DNA of 64,000 nucleotides from Lithospermum erythrorhizon (Eukaryota > Streptophyta > Magnoliopsida > Boraginales > Boraginaceae): contig JADFUC010002017.1 of the NCBI GenBank assembly GCA_019722365.1, positions 248,001 through 312,000 of the forward strand. Direction: 5' to 3'. The translations under genes were made by a program, and so were the position numbers. Below, piece by piece: positions 48,590 through 60,459 of the stretch (position 1 is the stretch's first letter; every line of letters begins with the position of its first letter). Below the pieces are notes generated by a model, which saw only the letters and a program-made list of their open reading frames with translations, searched no databases and was not told the DNA's origin.

Positions 48590-50134
48590 TTAATCTTGAG
48601 GTTTCTCAGCTTCTGCTTTCTTCTCTCTTTTTTCAATTTGACTTAGCATTATTAACCCCATCATCTTGGCAGCCAAAGGAACTGAAGCACATTTGGCAGT
48701 AATCAACTCTTTGATATCCTCATCTTCCTCAGGGAACTTCCTCTCATCTTTCTCAACTGTATCTTTAAATATTTTCCAACAATCCTCCTTGTGCGCAAGA
48801 AGTGGGAGCTCATGCACATCCTTCTCACTCACAATCTTCTTTGCAACTTTCTCCATCCTCGTCGTCACCATAACCATCCCCCCTATAGGCAGATCGAGCA
48901 AGCATTTTTGTTAAAATTCATAACTTGTAGACTACAATACAAAATATGTTAGTGGTATTGCTCGATACTCGGCCTGAAAACCCAACTAGTTTGCTCGGTG
49001 TCTTGGCAACCTTGTTAAGTTTGAGTAGACAATTAGATAATTATCCTATTCGATGTGAATTACTCAGTACCTACCCGAACTAGACTTGTTCAATGGAGAT
49101 TATGTAAAAGTTAAATAACATACCAAAAATTTACCTGGATCTCTAGGGAAAACATCAGACATCATCTTGTAAGTAATTCCATCCTCAGAAGACTCAGAAG
49201 TTTTATTAGACAAGTTTTCAAGAAAGTCTAAATCAGCTTCTGAAGCATCATCAAGAACAACAAGATACTTTTTCCCCTTAAGCTGCCTCCTGATGGCAAA
49301 TATCAATTTGTGGATGTTCCCTTCATCTCTATCATCCTTAATAATAGCTTCAACAACATCATCATCATGTCCAAGACAAATCAACATCCTCTTCAAAATC
49401 TCCACCTTTCTGCTGATTGAACCCCCATTTTCCACCTCCTCCTCCTCCTGTTTTGATAAACACACCCAGAGCTGAAAAGGGTAGTGTTTCTTGACCTTTT
49501 CATTGTTCAACATCACCTGACAAAGTGTTGTTTTCCCCACTCCAGGGATCCCTATAATAGCAATGGCACCAAACATCCCATCTTCTCTTGTCTTCTTCAC
49601 CATCATTCTTTCCATGAACTTGATTTTCTCATCCAATCCATGAACCTTTTTCGCGGTTAAATATCTACTACTCCATCTACATTCTAGCAGATTATCAGGG
49701 AATTCAACCTCCTCCTCCTTCGCCTCCAAAACCGGCTTATTATTATTAGTAGTAGTAGGAACATTTCCCTGCTCTCCTACTTCAACCATTTTGTTCAAGG
49801 TGAATTTGAGCTGATATTCATAATGGATTCTTTCAGGAGTGTATAATCTATGTTTGACTTTGATCTCCTTCCATTGAGTTAAGATGTTGACCAAGTGGTA
49901 GATATCCTCCCTTCGTTTTGATTCATCTTCAACCTTATCAATCTTATCCAACACAGCATTGAATTTTTCCCTAATATGGAACATTTTGGGTAGTTTTTCT
50001 TCAGGTAGTTCATCAACAAGAAACTTCTCCACTTCACCAAGTTCACTCGCCCTTTTCTTGAAATCTTCTATATGGAAACTTGGTGATCTTAGTGGTGATG
50101 TAGTTGTCATGCTTAGAGATTGATGAAAGATCAA
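48590..50134 (-). CDS. NB-ARC protein without leucine-rich repeats
   Basis: Two minus-strand exons, 50134-49135 and 48882-48590, join in phase 1 (RDPG|GGMVMV) with a consensus donor (CAG|GTAAAT) and acceptor (CTATAG). The product is 430 aa, or 422 if the second ATG (50110) is used. The N-terminal 150 residues are charged and helical without a clear CC, TIR or RPW8 signature. The nucleotide-binding core has a P-loop (GIPGVGKTT, 195-203), kinase 2 (KKYLVVLDDA, 288-297), an RNBS-B/kinase 3 motif (GGMVMVTTR) and a weak GLPL (SVPLAAK). The protein stops soon after, with no MHD motif and no LRRs. It resembles the small class I recall as Arabidopsis At5g45440/At5g45490. It may modulate immune receptors rather than sense pathogens. 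Confidence 0.8.
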
Positions 50135-51397
50135 GAAAGCAAAATGAAATCTCCAATGAAACTTAGAGATATGAAATGGAAGTTTTTTGACAGGTTAAAA
50201 TTTAGGGATGCCATTGGATATTAGAAAAAACCGAATCCCGTCGGTCCGGGTCCGCCGATTTGATATAAATCCGATTTGGATCGATCCGATGTTTTATGAT
50301 GTGAAATAAATAATCGGACCGATAAAATAATCGATATAACTGTCCGGTCCGGTTATTTAATAAACTAATTTTTTTTAAAATTTCTAATTTCTAAAAGCTC
50401 TAAAACCCAACCCTAATTTCTCTCTGCCCACACAGATTCTGACATTTCGAACTTATTATTGTCTGCTTTTTAGATACTCGAAGTTTTCAACTTATCACGT
50501 TATTATTTTAATTTCTCGAGCTTATTATTATTGCTATTGTAAATATTGTATATAGTTAACCTAAAATCAAACAAGAAGTTCAAAATATAAATAAAAAATC
50601 TCACTAAATTGATAAAAAATCTACCAATAAAGAGGAGGCCCAAACCGAAATCCGTCCTAACCGGATTGCATAACCGGATCGATTTTTGCATTTTTCACAA
50701 AATCAAGTGTTTGGCAAAAAATTTAATTACCAACTTATAGTTGTTTTAAAAAAAATTCAATTCTCAACTTTTTTACCAACTTATTTAGAAGTTTGATCAA
50801 ACAAATTACTGGACACTCTCACAATTCTTCATTAGCCAAGTCACCATTCTTCATTAGGCTATCACCCCTTTCATTCAAGTCGCCTTTTCTTCACCATTCT
50901 TCATTTATGTTTTTTAACAAAAGTTCTTAAAGTATTTTGTCCGTCCATGTCAAGAAAAATATATAATTTATACTATTATTAATATCATAAATGTTATATT
51001 TTTAATCATAAAATATTAATTTTAGTTACAATTAATTTTAGTTGCAACATTCTCAGACCGGCAGTATCTTTTAATGAAAGATATAGGTCACAAAGGATCC
51101 AAAAGCTCCAAACAAAACTCATAATAATAAATATTAATTCATTCTTAAAATTACCTTGCATCCCGAAATTACTAGAACGCGTAAACCAACCATAATGAAC
51201 AGATGTGTGCTGTTTTAGTGTAGAACGCGACATGAGCAAAGAGAAACCAAGTTTTTCTTAGTCACGTCACCGATGAATTTTAGTGTGTCGATTCGATCAA
51301 CTAGATAAGATATAAGTGAAGCTAAATAAAAGTAGAAGCTGATGATGAAAGATGCTATAAACTCAGTTTTCTCAGATATCATGAAATAGGTTTAAAT
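50135..51397. other. Intergenic stretch with a low-complexity CCGG-rich patch
   Basis: Positions 50230-50360 are rich in ACCGAA, TCCGG and GGTCCGG words, and a similar patch recurs at 50640-50690. Such patches are frequent in plant dispersed repeats. No element ends or genes were recognised. Confidence 0.35.
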
Positions 51398-51723
51398 TGT
51401 TAGAATAAAGACGCACCATCGAAACCTTGTGAAGAAATGTAACATACTGTATCTATAACAGGTCTTAAAGGTTAGTGTATTTCTTTTGCACCAATAGTTA
51501 GTGGAGGTTATATAAGGAAAGGACTCTTGTTATTCGCAGTGTATTCACGATTGTAATTCTCAACTATTTAGTAATAATATTTCTTTCAGGACTAGTCTAG
51601 ATTACACGCAGTCCTAGAAACCGTGTTAAATTCTTTATCTTCTTTTATTGTGCCCGTTCATTATTGTTGTTTGCTTTTGTTGCCTTCAGAGTTTTCAACC
51701 ATTTGTCAGATTCCGCACAAACA
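51398..51723 (+). repeat. 5' LTR of the second copia element
   Basis: About 326 bp, with a TATA-like TTATATAAGG near 51509. The end is set just before the degenerate primer site. Confidence 0.65.
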
Positions 51724-54700
51724 AATCGCATCGTGAGCCCGACACGATTGGAAAGATGGGAGAATGATGGTTCAAGCGGAGAAGTTCAACGGAACTAACA
51801 ACTGAATTCCGGCAAATACAGGTTGCTGGACGTGCTCAATCAAAAGAGCTAGACATCGCATCGAGAAATAAAACTCAACAAACAGCGATCACCTCAATAG
51901 TATAATAAAATTTTAGGGCAAGATTTGTAAAATTTAGATGTTGAAATTGAGGATGAAAGACAAGGCCTCTTGTTGTCAATCATGCATTAAATATGATCAC
52001 CTTATCACTACCTTATTATACGGTAAAGTGATAAGATCACCAAGATCGTGTCAAATGCACTCCTACGAACATCGAAAACTCCTGAATATGGAAGCCAGAG
52101 AACACAAAGACCAAACATCCAAGCATCGACAATGAAGGAAAGAAGAAATTGGCTACGAAGTCATCTCGGTAGAATTCAAAAAGTTAAGAAAATGCGAAAA
52201 GATCAATGTTCTTTTACACGAGAAAGACATTGGAAATCGGATTGCTCAAGGTTGAAGAACAAAGTGGCTCGAATGTGAATATAGTCAAGATGAAAGTGAG
52301 ACAAGTTTGTCTGGTGGTGTCTCGAGAAGCTACAAGTTGGTGGATCATGGATTCGGGTTGTTCATATCACAATTTAGTCCACAAGGCATTATTTTCTTCT
52401 CGAATTTTATTGAGTTCGATAAGGAGTTGTCTAATAGGCCACAACAACACGTGCAAGACTACATGGAGCCGAAGTCCGCCCGGCCATGAATGATGCACAC
52501 CTATCGATGAAGCCAATGTTCAAGTACGCTCTAGATTCAAGAATAACTTGATTTCATTAGAACTTTAGAAGCCAAGGGTTGTGTGTTGTACTTGAAGGTG
52601 GTTCTATCAACGTGAGCAGTATGACAAAGATATCTTTCTACAAGGAAGGAGAAGGGGCAACCTTTATTATCTTGAAGGTAAATCGGTTGCCGGTTCTGTT
52701 TCAATGGCTGATAGCAACAATCAATCTGTTCTATGGCATCATCGCCAGCACCGCAGCCGAAAAGGCGCCTAAGGCCAGCTCAACAAGGAGCCATTAAAAG
52801 CACCAAATTTGTAAACTTATTTTCAGAGCATTGCATCAAGGGCAAGAAGACTCGAGACAAGATTACGAGGGCCGTCGATCGCACCAAAGGATCGCTTAGA
52901 CTACGCAGATAGCTGATGGGGACCGCTTTAAGCTTTTTTGGGAGGTAACCATACTTTCAGAACCTTTGTTGATGATTTTTCAAGAGGGTTTACACAATGA
53001 ATAATAAGGCGAGGTCAGCATTATCTTTCAGAGTGGAAGAAATTAATAGACCAAACTAATCGAAATTGAAGTGTTTATAATATTTTAATTCTTTGTTTGA
53101 CGTGGCATAAATAATGGAATTGCAAGACATTTTTCGGGTAAGACATACTCAAATCAAAATGGAGTGGCCGAAAGCAATTAATCTATTACTGTTGTAGTAA
53201 GAGTTCGCTAGAAAGCTTAACTCGGGTCAGGTGCCAAATATCGGGTCGAGGTAGCGACGCACGCCATCTCATCAACAAAGCTTCCATCAACTCACCACGG
53301 TCGAATTCTTTTCGAGGTGCGTCGGCTCTACCCAAGCATCGACTAATGATCGACATATATTTGGATGTCCGAAAGTTATCACGTGACGGAGTCCAAATTA
53401 GACTTGCCGCAAAGCCATCTTCGATTTCCGCTAGCCATGCCAAGGATATCACCGTATGTCCGAGTCAAAGAAGATAGTAATAAGTAGGGATGTTACATTT
53501 GATGAGATGAGTATTCTCGAGAACTAATAATTGCAAATAAGGTTTGGGTGGAGCTTGACGAGGGTACTCCAAAACTGGTGGAGCAAGTTGGTTAAGATGT
53601 TCAAGAGGACTCGATCATAGCTGAAGATGTCATGTTTCCAAGAATGCTGAGCTTCATGATTTAGTCTATTGCACTTCGCAAATCCAAAAGAAACATTATA
53701 AAACAGGCAAAGTTCAATGATATTGCAGTGTATGCAGTTCCAGTTGTAAGTGAAGATATTCCATTATCTTACTTAGAAGCTCGTCATAGTTAGGAAGCGA
53801 TTTATCGGGATAAAATCATGCAAGAAGAGATGGCCTTTATCAAAGAACCATACTGGGATCTGTGAGCTCCCTCATAGGTAAGAAAGTTGTTGATGTAAAT
53901 GTGTCTTTGCTAAGAAAGATGGTATCTCGAGTGAAGACAAAGTCCGTTACAAGGCAAGATTAGTGGCGAAAGGATTTGCACAACGCGAAGGAATTGATTA
54001 CAATGAAGTTTTCTCTCCTGTCGTGAAACACTCGTCCATTCGTGTTTTATTGGCCTTGGTAGCACAATGGAACCTCGAGTTAGCTCAACTCGATGTAAAA
54101 ACAGCCTTCTTACATGGCAATTTAGAAGAAGAGATCTATATGACTCAACCTGAGGGGTTCAAAATTGTTGGAAAAGAGAATTGGGTTTGCAAATTGAAGA
54201 AGCCTTTGTACGGAATGAAGCAGTCGCCGGGTCAATGGTACAAGAGATTCGATCAATTTATGGTGGAGCAAGGTTTCAACAGGAGTTCATATGATCATTT
54301 TGGTTTTTCAAGAAGTTTTCGCGGAAGGTATTAATAACATTTATCTTCGCTATATGTTGATGATATGTTAATAGCCCTGCTCTAGTAGCGTATGCAAAAC
54401 ACGAAAGACGAAGCCGAGTAAATCCTTTGACATGAAAAGATTTTAGTGAAGCTCTAAAAATACTTGGCATGGAAATAAAGGATCGAAGTTAAATGTGCGG
54501 TGTGGCTAATGCTAGCCTCAATACTTAGAGAAAGCATATATGTTTGACTTAAATGAGAAACGGTGAACACACCATTGGCTCGCAGACATGAGGTTATGCT
54601 TCATTATCACCTACAACCGAATAAGACACTGAAGAAATGTCCAAGGTTCCGTATGCAAATATAGTGGGATCGTTAATGTATGCGATGATTACAAGGCCGT

Positions 54701-55373
54701 ATACTCCACATGCTGTGAGCATGGTGAGTCGTTATATGCATAGTCTTGGAAAAGGACATTATGTCGATAAAGGATCATCATGAGATACTTAGGAGGAACA
54801 CTTCATGTTTATTAAAGTACGAGAATGAGACTAAGGGTCAAATACGTTATTGGGCATGCGTACTTTGATTATGCCGGGTGATTTGATGTTTATCGCCCAC
54901 TTCGGTTACACCTTACACTCGCAAAGAGACCGCTTAGTTACGCTCGATTACAATCAACGGTTTCTTTGTCTACCATCGAGGCGGAGTACATGGCATCGAC
55001 TGCCGCAGCGAGAAGTCAGGGCTTAGAAATTTAGTTTTCTGGGATTTGGTATAGTTTAGGCCAAGTCACCATTTGTGATAGTCGAGGCTATTTGTTTAAC
55101 CAAGAACTAAAGGCACCACAATAATTCACAGCATGTCGAGAACAAAGTCGAATAGCGGGATTTCAACGTGACAAAGTTGGTAATTAAGATAATCCTCGCG
55201 TATATGTTGGACAAAGATATTATTGTGATCAAGTTCAATCATTGTTTTGAGCTTTGGATCAACGCCTCTCAGATTATGCCTAAGGGCGATATTGCAGGAA
55301 GAGAAATTTCAGATTTAGATTACTACTTGAAGTTGAATATGTGTTCTAAAAAGTTGAAGCCTATGTGGAAATT

Positions 55374-56512
55374 TGTTGGAAATAGGCTTAAATTTTAATC
55401 ACCATCGAAACTTTAGGAAGAGTGTGTTCATTCTTAGACCCATAAATAGGGTATTAGTTATATATTTTACAATCAATAGTTAGTGGAGTTTGTTTGAAAA
55501 TATGTATATCGATATAAACCTTCTGAATTCAAAATATTTTTATACAAGATCTATTAGGTGTTTAAACTATAACTAAATAAAATTGAAAAATCTTGCTGCA
55601 GATTCCAATCGAAGCCTATCAACAGTTTTTCACAACTTCTTTCTCTCCTATGAATTCCACTTGAGCACTCCAATTGTAGTGCTCTGGGCTGTCCACAATT
55701 ACAGAGGCCGAATCCTACATTCCGCTAGCACCAAAAGAATTGGATGAAAAATCAAGAGAAGAATTTCAATTCTTCTCCTTGATGATTTTAGGCCATATGG
55801 TGATTAAAGGGAGGAGGCTAGGTTTTTTTAGTTATGAAACCTAATAAGCTTAGCTTATGTGGTTAACCTAAAATCCCAACCTAATGGTTTAACGAGACGA
55901 CTGCTAATTCAATTAAAACCGTTAAGCAATTAAATGTTAACAAGTTGTTAATATGTAACTATCAAGTTAGTAACGAAGCTCAACTAACTATTAAATTAAT
56001 TAAATTGACTAGTTAATTAATTGGTTCATCCAATTTGTATTTTTACATTATTAATGTAAAATTCCCGATTGAGAATATTCGATTACAATCAACTCTCAAA
56101 TGAGAAATGCGCTTAATTTCATACATGAAATATAACTATTGATTTCAACAATTTGCTATATAATGAATTGTTACAACAATTGATGACAGACTTAAACTAA
56201 AGAAATGAATTGTTACAACAATTGTCGTGAATGGCATAATAAATGAAACCAATAACTATTGATTTCCAACAGCTATATATATAATGAAAGGACTCTTGTT
56301 ATTCTTGAGTGTATTCACGATTGTAATCCTCAACTACTTAGTAATAATATTTTTCTTTCTTTCTTCGGGACTAAGTTCAGATTACAGTGTATCCTAAGAA
56401 AACCATCGCTAAATTCTCAGGTCCCTTTCTTTATCGTTTTTGTCTGCTCTATTATTGTTGTTTCGCTTTCTTTATCGTCTCAAGTTTAACCATTTGTCAG
56501 AGGTTCAGCACA
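55374..56512 (+). repeat. 3' LTR of the second copia element, with an insertion
   Basis: LTR sequence runs from 55374 to about 55492, up to CAATAGTTAGTGGAG. It resumes near 56275 at GAAAGGACTCTTGTTATTC. About 780 bp of unrelated DNA lies between, including a repeated block (AACTATTGATTTC near 56143 and 56252; GAATTGTTACAACAATTG at 56165 and 56207). The insert may be a piece of another LTR. Confidence 0.65.
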
Positions 56513-57880
56513 TTAGATATCAGAGATGGATATTTTTTCAATATCAATTAGGAATCGAGTAGATAAGAAGTCCTTAATAGTGAGACTAAAAAGGAGAAGA
56601 TAAACTAGAGTTCGGATATCTAGATTAAATAAATCCAGACACTAGCTGCACTATAAGCATCTAATTATGACAAGTAGAAAACGAAGAACAAATATAATTA
56701 CCATTTCCAAGATGCATCCTCAGATACCTTGGTTCTGAAATCCTAATTGACGAACGATCCGTAGCCTTCATTTCTTGTTAAGTGTGGAAAATGTATAAAA
56801 GTGTAGTCTGATTTGCAGAAACCCATAGTCTGTTAGATGTTTCATTTGATGATTATCAATGGTTGTTCCTCCGTTAAGCATGTTAGTTGATGAATCCTCA
56901 TTCTTTTCGAGAGCATTGAACTTCCTCTGTTTATTTCGGATTGGATGTTCCTCCATGTGCTTGCGTTTCTTGCCAAAGCCAATTGGTGATTCACATTACT
57001 CCAAATTAGTTTCGATGTAGTCAGTTGAGCCATTAGAGCAATGCCAGTCTCTTCTTATGTTAGAATTGAAACATGGATCTAGTGTTTTAAGATTTTTCAT
57101 TGCCGGCTGTATCTCTACCTTCTCCTCCAAAGAACTATCTATTTTCCTTTTCTCACCTTTACTAAATTCTTTTTTCATAAAAGAAAAGAGGAAAGTTCTA
57201 TTATATTTAATCTTAGTATCATAGATATCCCCAACTTCAACTTGTTGTTTATCTTTGACAACATAGGAGTAAAAAGATTCGAAAGTCGATGCTCATAAAC
57301 TTATTGGATTTTCTACATCGAAACATGACTACTCTAGGTTCTTCAGTCTGACACTTTTGATTATTTGCATTAATGATGACCATCTTATTATCAGAAGGCG
57401 AAATTTGATATTTTAATTGAAATAAATTTATCAGGTTTTGCAAATAATATTTTAAGGAGATCAAAGTAAGCTCGGTCTTGACATGGAGATGGAGAAGATG
57501 AGATTGTGAATCCATAATTCTCGTTTCTCGCATTGCCGTTTGCTCCACCGCTAATTCCCATAGTCTGACCTCTTTTCCCCTCACCTCTTCCTTCCCTTCC
57601 TTAGAGCTTGAGATAATTTCTTTTCCTCTGTTGACTTTGCTTTTTTCACTGTTTATACAAGATACTACTTTTGGATGGTCATAAACAAAATTGAAAATGG
57701 ATGATCTTTTATGATGTGAAGGTGAAGACAAATGATTTTCCCAAGATTGGTTGGTTGTGTAGTTTGTATGCAAGTTTTGCCGCCTTTGATATACATCCTC
57801 TCAAGAAGCTTTTTAAGAGCTTCACTCCAATACGCTCTATAAAGTAACTTTGGGGACAGCGTCGATGAAGGCGCCAACAA
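56513..57880 (-). other. Minus-strand open frames of unknown nature, possibly retroelement-derived
   Basis: Frames at 57665-57880, 57249-57773 (174 aa), 56996-57178, 56842-57033 and 56768-56956 follow each other on the minus strand. They are basic and rich in Lys, Glu and Ser (KRKIDSSLEEKVE; KRKHMEEHPIRNKQRKF in the gap frame). The basic linker style resembles LINE ORF1 tails, but no zinc knuckle, RNA-binding domain or splice logic could be confirmed. I do not recognise a gene. Confidence 0.25.
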
Positions 57881-58585
57881 TAAACTTGACGATAGCTTTG
57901 AGTTTCTTGTTATTGGACGGAGGAGTAAGTATGCAAATTTGGTGTGCTTGGTGAATGCCCTTCATGATGAGCCTATTCAAGTGCTAAATTCCGAGTGTTT
58001 TCTTCTTCAATTCTCTGAAGTTAACTAAATGTAATGTTAATGTTGAATGGGAGTAGATTCAACTTAATTAGAAGAGATGAATTGAGGTACATTTCGTGCT
58101 TCGTGATATTTTAAGGTATGTATGGATTGTTAGTGTGAAGGTTTTACTGTTTTAAAAAAGAAAAAATAAATTAAGTTGACATAAAGATGTGCATGTACAA
58201 GTAACTTGAAAATAGTTTTGAGTGGAAAAATTTGGTCAATGCTTCTTTCAAATTTCAAATTCAATCATGCAATGTTTTATTAATGTAATTTACTAAATTA
58301 AATATTAATGAATTTGAGAATCGATTGACAAGCGAATAAGATTTATTTTCTATTGAAAACGCATTATATAATTAATATGAAACATGTAAAGCCTTATAAG
58401 ACAAAACAAAAAAAAATTGAAGTGTCACTAAAGTAGAATATCTTGAGTTTCTAACAAATTAAAACAAGTTAAATGAGTATATCATAATTACATTGGCGTT
58501 ACTTATTTGAGACCTTGGTATAAATGACATGTGCAACAAGTTCCTCATATCGTCATTTTTCTTTCCTTTGCCTATAAAAACAATC
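57881..58585. other. Gene-less AT-rich stretch
   Basis: No gene or element was recognised. A TATA-like box (CCTATAAAAAC) at 58571-58581 lies directly before the broken S1-family gene. Confidence 0.45.
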
Positions 58586-59028
58586 ATGAAAAATATAATC
58601 TTACTACTTATCATGATTTTACTAAGTTTTTTACAGACTACCATTGTCTTTGCGGAGGATGTTTATTACTAATAACTTTGGTGAGAATCACCCACAATTG
58701 AAAATTCATTGTTTCTCTGAAGATGATGATTTAGGAATTCATACTCTTGCTTCAAATGATGATTTTAGGTGGCATTTTACTCAATATTTTTTGGGGAAAA
58801 CAATGTTTGCATGTCTTTTTGATGAAATAAAAGAGACAAATCATTTGAAGTATTCAATCAAAAAGTGATACACAAATATTGCTTCGAATTATTCACACCA
58901 AGAATTTGCAGTACAAAGTGATGATTTCTATGCCGGAAGAGATCTAAAACGCCCTTTTGACCTATCAAAAGCAACAAAAGTATATGATTGGAGATTGGTA
59001 ATCAAATATACCACTGTTATTATTGGTT
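58586..59028 (+). pseudogene. S-protein homolog (plant self-incompatibility S1 family), broken
   Basis: ATG 58586 opens a clear signal peptide (MKNIILLLIMILLSF...FAED) that ends in a stop at 58670. After a frameshift near 58660 the S1 domain continues: FITNNFGENHPQLKIHCFSE, DDLGIHTL, FRWHFTQYFLGKTMFACLF. These match the family pattern of a short secreted beta-sheet protein with N-terminal ITN, K-hydrophobic-HC and W-F cores. A second break, an in-frame TGA at 58866, precedes a tail with YDWR (about 58982). Intact members are secreted proteins of about 120-150 aa, and one, poppy PrsS, acts in self-incompatibility. With one frameshift and one stop this copy is probably dead, unless the frameshift is a sequencing error. 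Confidence 0.75.
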
Positions 59029-60459
59029 AATTATAAACCAATTATATTATGCGGTTATCCTTTTTCAAATAATTTGTATTCTTCTTTTAACTATTTGCAT
59101 GTATTGTAAAAGATATAAAATGAAAATAAAAACAAATTGTATCCATTCTATCAATCACTAATACAAACTTTAGTTTGGGTAATGTAGTTAAGATTTTGAT
59201 TTCTATAAGAGATCCAACAAAGAAAATTCAAGCATATAGCTTTCAAGCATAGAAATTAAAAAATTTAGCTTCGATGAGACCTTTTTGTGAAAGAGTTATC
59301 TCATTGAATACTCAAATAACGTTTATCTGGAATATAAATATAAACGTCACACAATATTAAGAAACTTAAGGAATTAGAACATAAACAGTGGTTCAAAAGC
59401 ACTACTTTAGCCAAAAAAGTTATAGGTGTTAAAATTTAGTATGGTGCATTCAACCAAATCCTACAAGGCTACAACTATGTTAGTAGGACTAAATCCACAC
59501 AAAAATAATGTTAAAAAGCAATGAAATGACTATTTTACCTCTAAATAAAACTTTCAAACACTATATTAACAATAGGGGGGCAAAATAGTAATTTCACCCC
59601 CTTTTTCTTTTCTACTATTTTGAGGGTGACTTTATTCAATCTACATGTAGTATAAGCTACTATTGAATGCAAATGTCACTTGATAAACTTACCTGCTCCT
59701 AAAAAGATTATTATATTTCGACGCTTTTAATAATTATCATAAATATTTTCAGACAGAGGAATATTCGACGAAAAAATATATCAATGAAAAGAATTTGTAA
59801 TATACTCCCTCCATCCCCACAAAGATTGTTCATTTTGACTTTTGTTCATCTCTCTTTAACTTTGACCATGTGATATTTTTGTTTCAGACAGAGTAATACT
59901 TGATGAAAATTATATCAAATTGAAAATTTAAAAGTGGACAATCTTGTGGGGATGGAGGTAAGATTTTTATCATAACTATTTTCTATTCTTAAATTATCAA
60001 ACAATCAACGATAAAGTTTTTTTAATCACATTTATATTTCAATATACTTTAAATACACAATCAATTAATATGAAAAAATAATTTTTTCTTTCATAGATGA
60101 TCAAATAATATGCAACCAACATAAAATGATAATATATAAATCAATGGTCACGAGACATTAATCACAATAACGAGGTCTCGTTTTTGGATCCTTACACTGA
60201 GTCAGTGACAAGTGTTCGAATTTCTTTTGTTTATAAAAAAAAACATGATAATCATTATCTAATTTATTAATCTTTTAATAAACATCTACAATAAAAAAAA
60301 ACCCGGATATGAAGTTATTATTTTAGCCCCCACTTGTAAGTGTAGTGTAGTATTGAGGAAGTTTCATTTAAGGGTAAAATAGTCATTTAATATTAAAAAA
60401 AGTTGATTCATGTGTGAGTCTAAAAATCAAATAACACACTCCATAATTTTTTCCATTTC
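59029..60459. other. Intergenic stretch with MITE copies
   Basis: Contains the Stowaway element listed separately and a diverged partial copy just left of it (about 59745-59800, CAGACAGAGGAATATTCGACG compared with CAGACAGAGTAATACTTGATG inside the MITE). The remainder is AT-rich and leads into the leader of the TBCC gene. Confidence 0.5.
59805..59958. mobile_element. Stowaway MITE
   Basis: 154 bp with terminal inverted repeats CTCCCTCCATCCCCACAAAG and its complement GTGGGGATGGAGG, flanked by TA on both sides (59803-59804 and 59959-59960). The CTCCCTCC end and TA duplication are diagnostic of Stowaway, a non-autonomous Tc1/mariner relative. Confidence 0.9.

Larger units (their letters stand above)
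51398..56512 (+). mobile_element. Second Ty1/copia retrotransposon, decayed, with an interrupted 3' LTR
   Basis: The 5' LTR (51398-51723) starts TGTTAGAA, and the interrupted 3' LTR (55374-56512) starts TGTTGGAA. They share AGGACTCTTGTTATTC, GTGTATTCACGATTGTAAT and ACCATTTGTCAG. Plus-strand remains in copia order are: gag start (GEKFNGTN-like, about 51777), a zinc knuckle (CSFTRERHWKSDC, about 52205), protease (WWIMDSGCSYH, about 52337), an integrase trace (NGVAESN, about 53163), reverse transcriptase (53963-54334, with LDVKTAFLHGNLEEEIYMTQ and KKPLYGMKQSP) and RNase H traces to about 55220. Frames are badly broken. The primer site is degenerate (CATCGTGAGCCCGACACG). No target-site duplication is evident. 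Confidence 0.85.
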
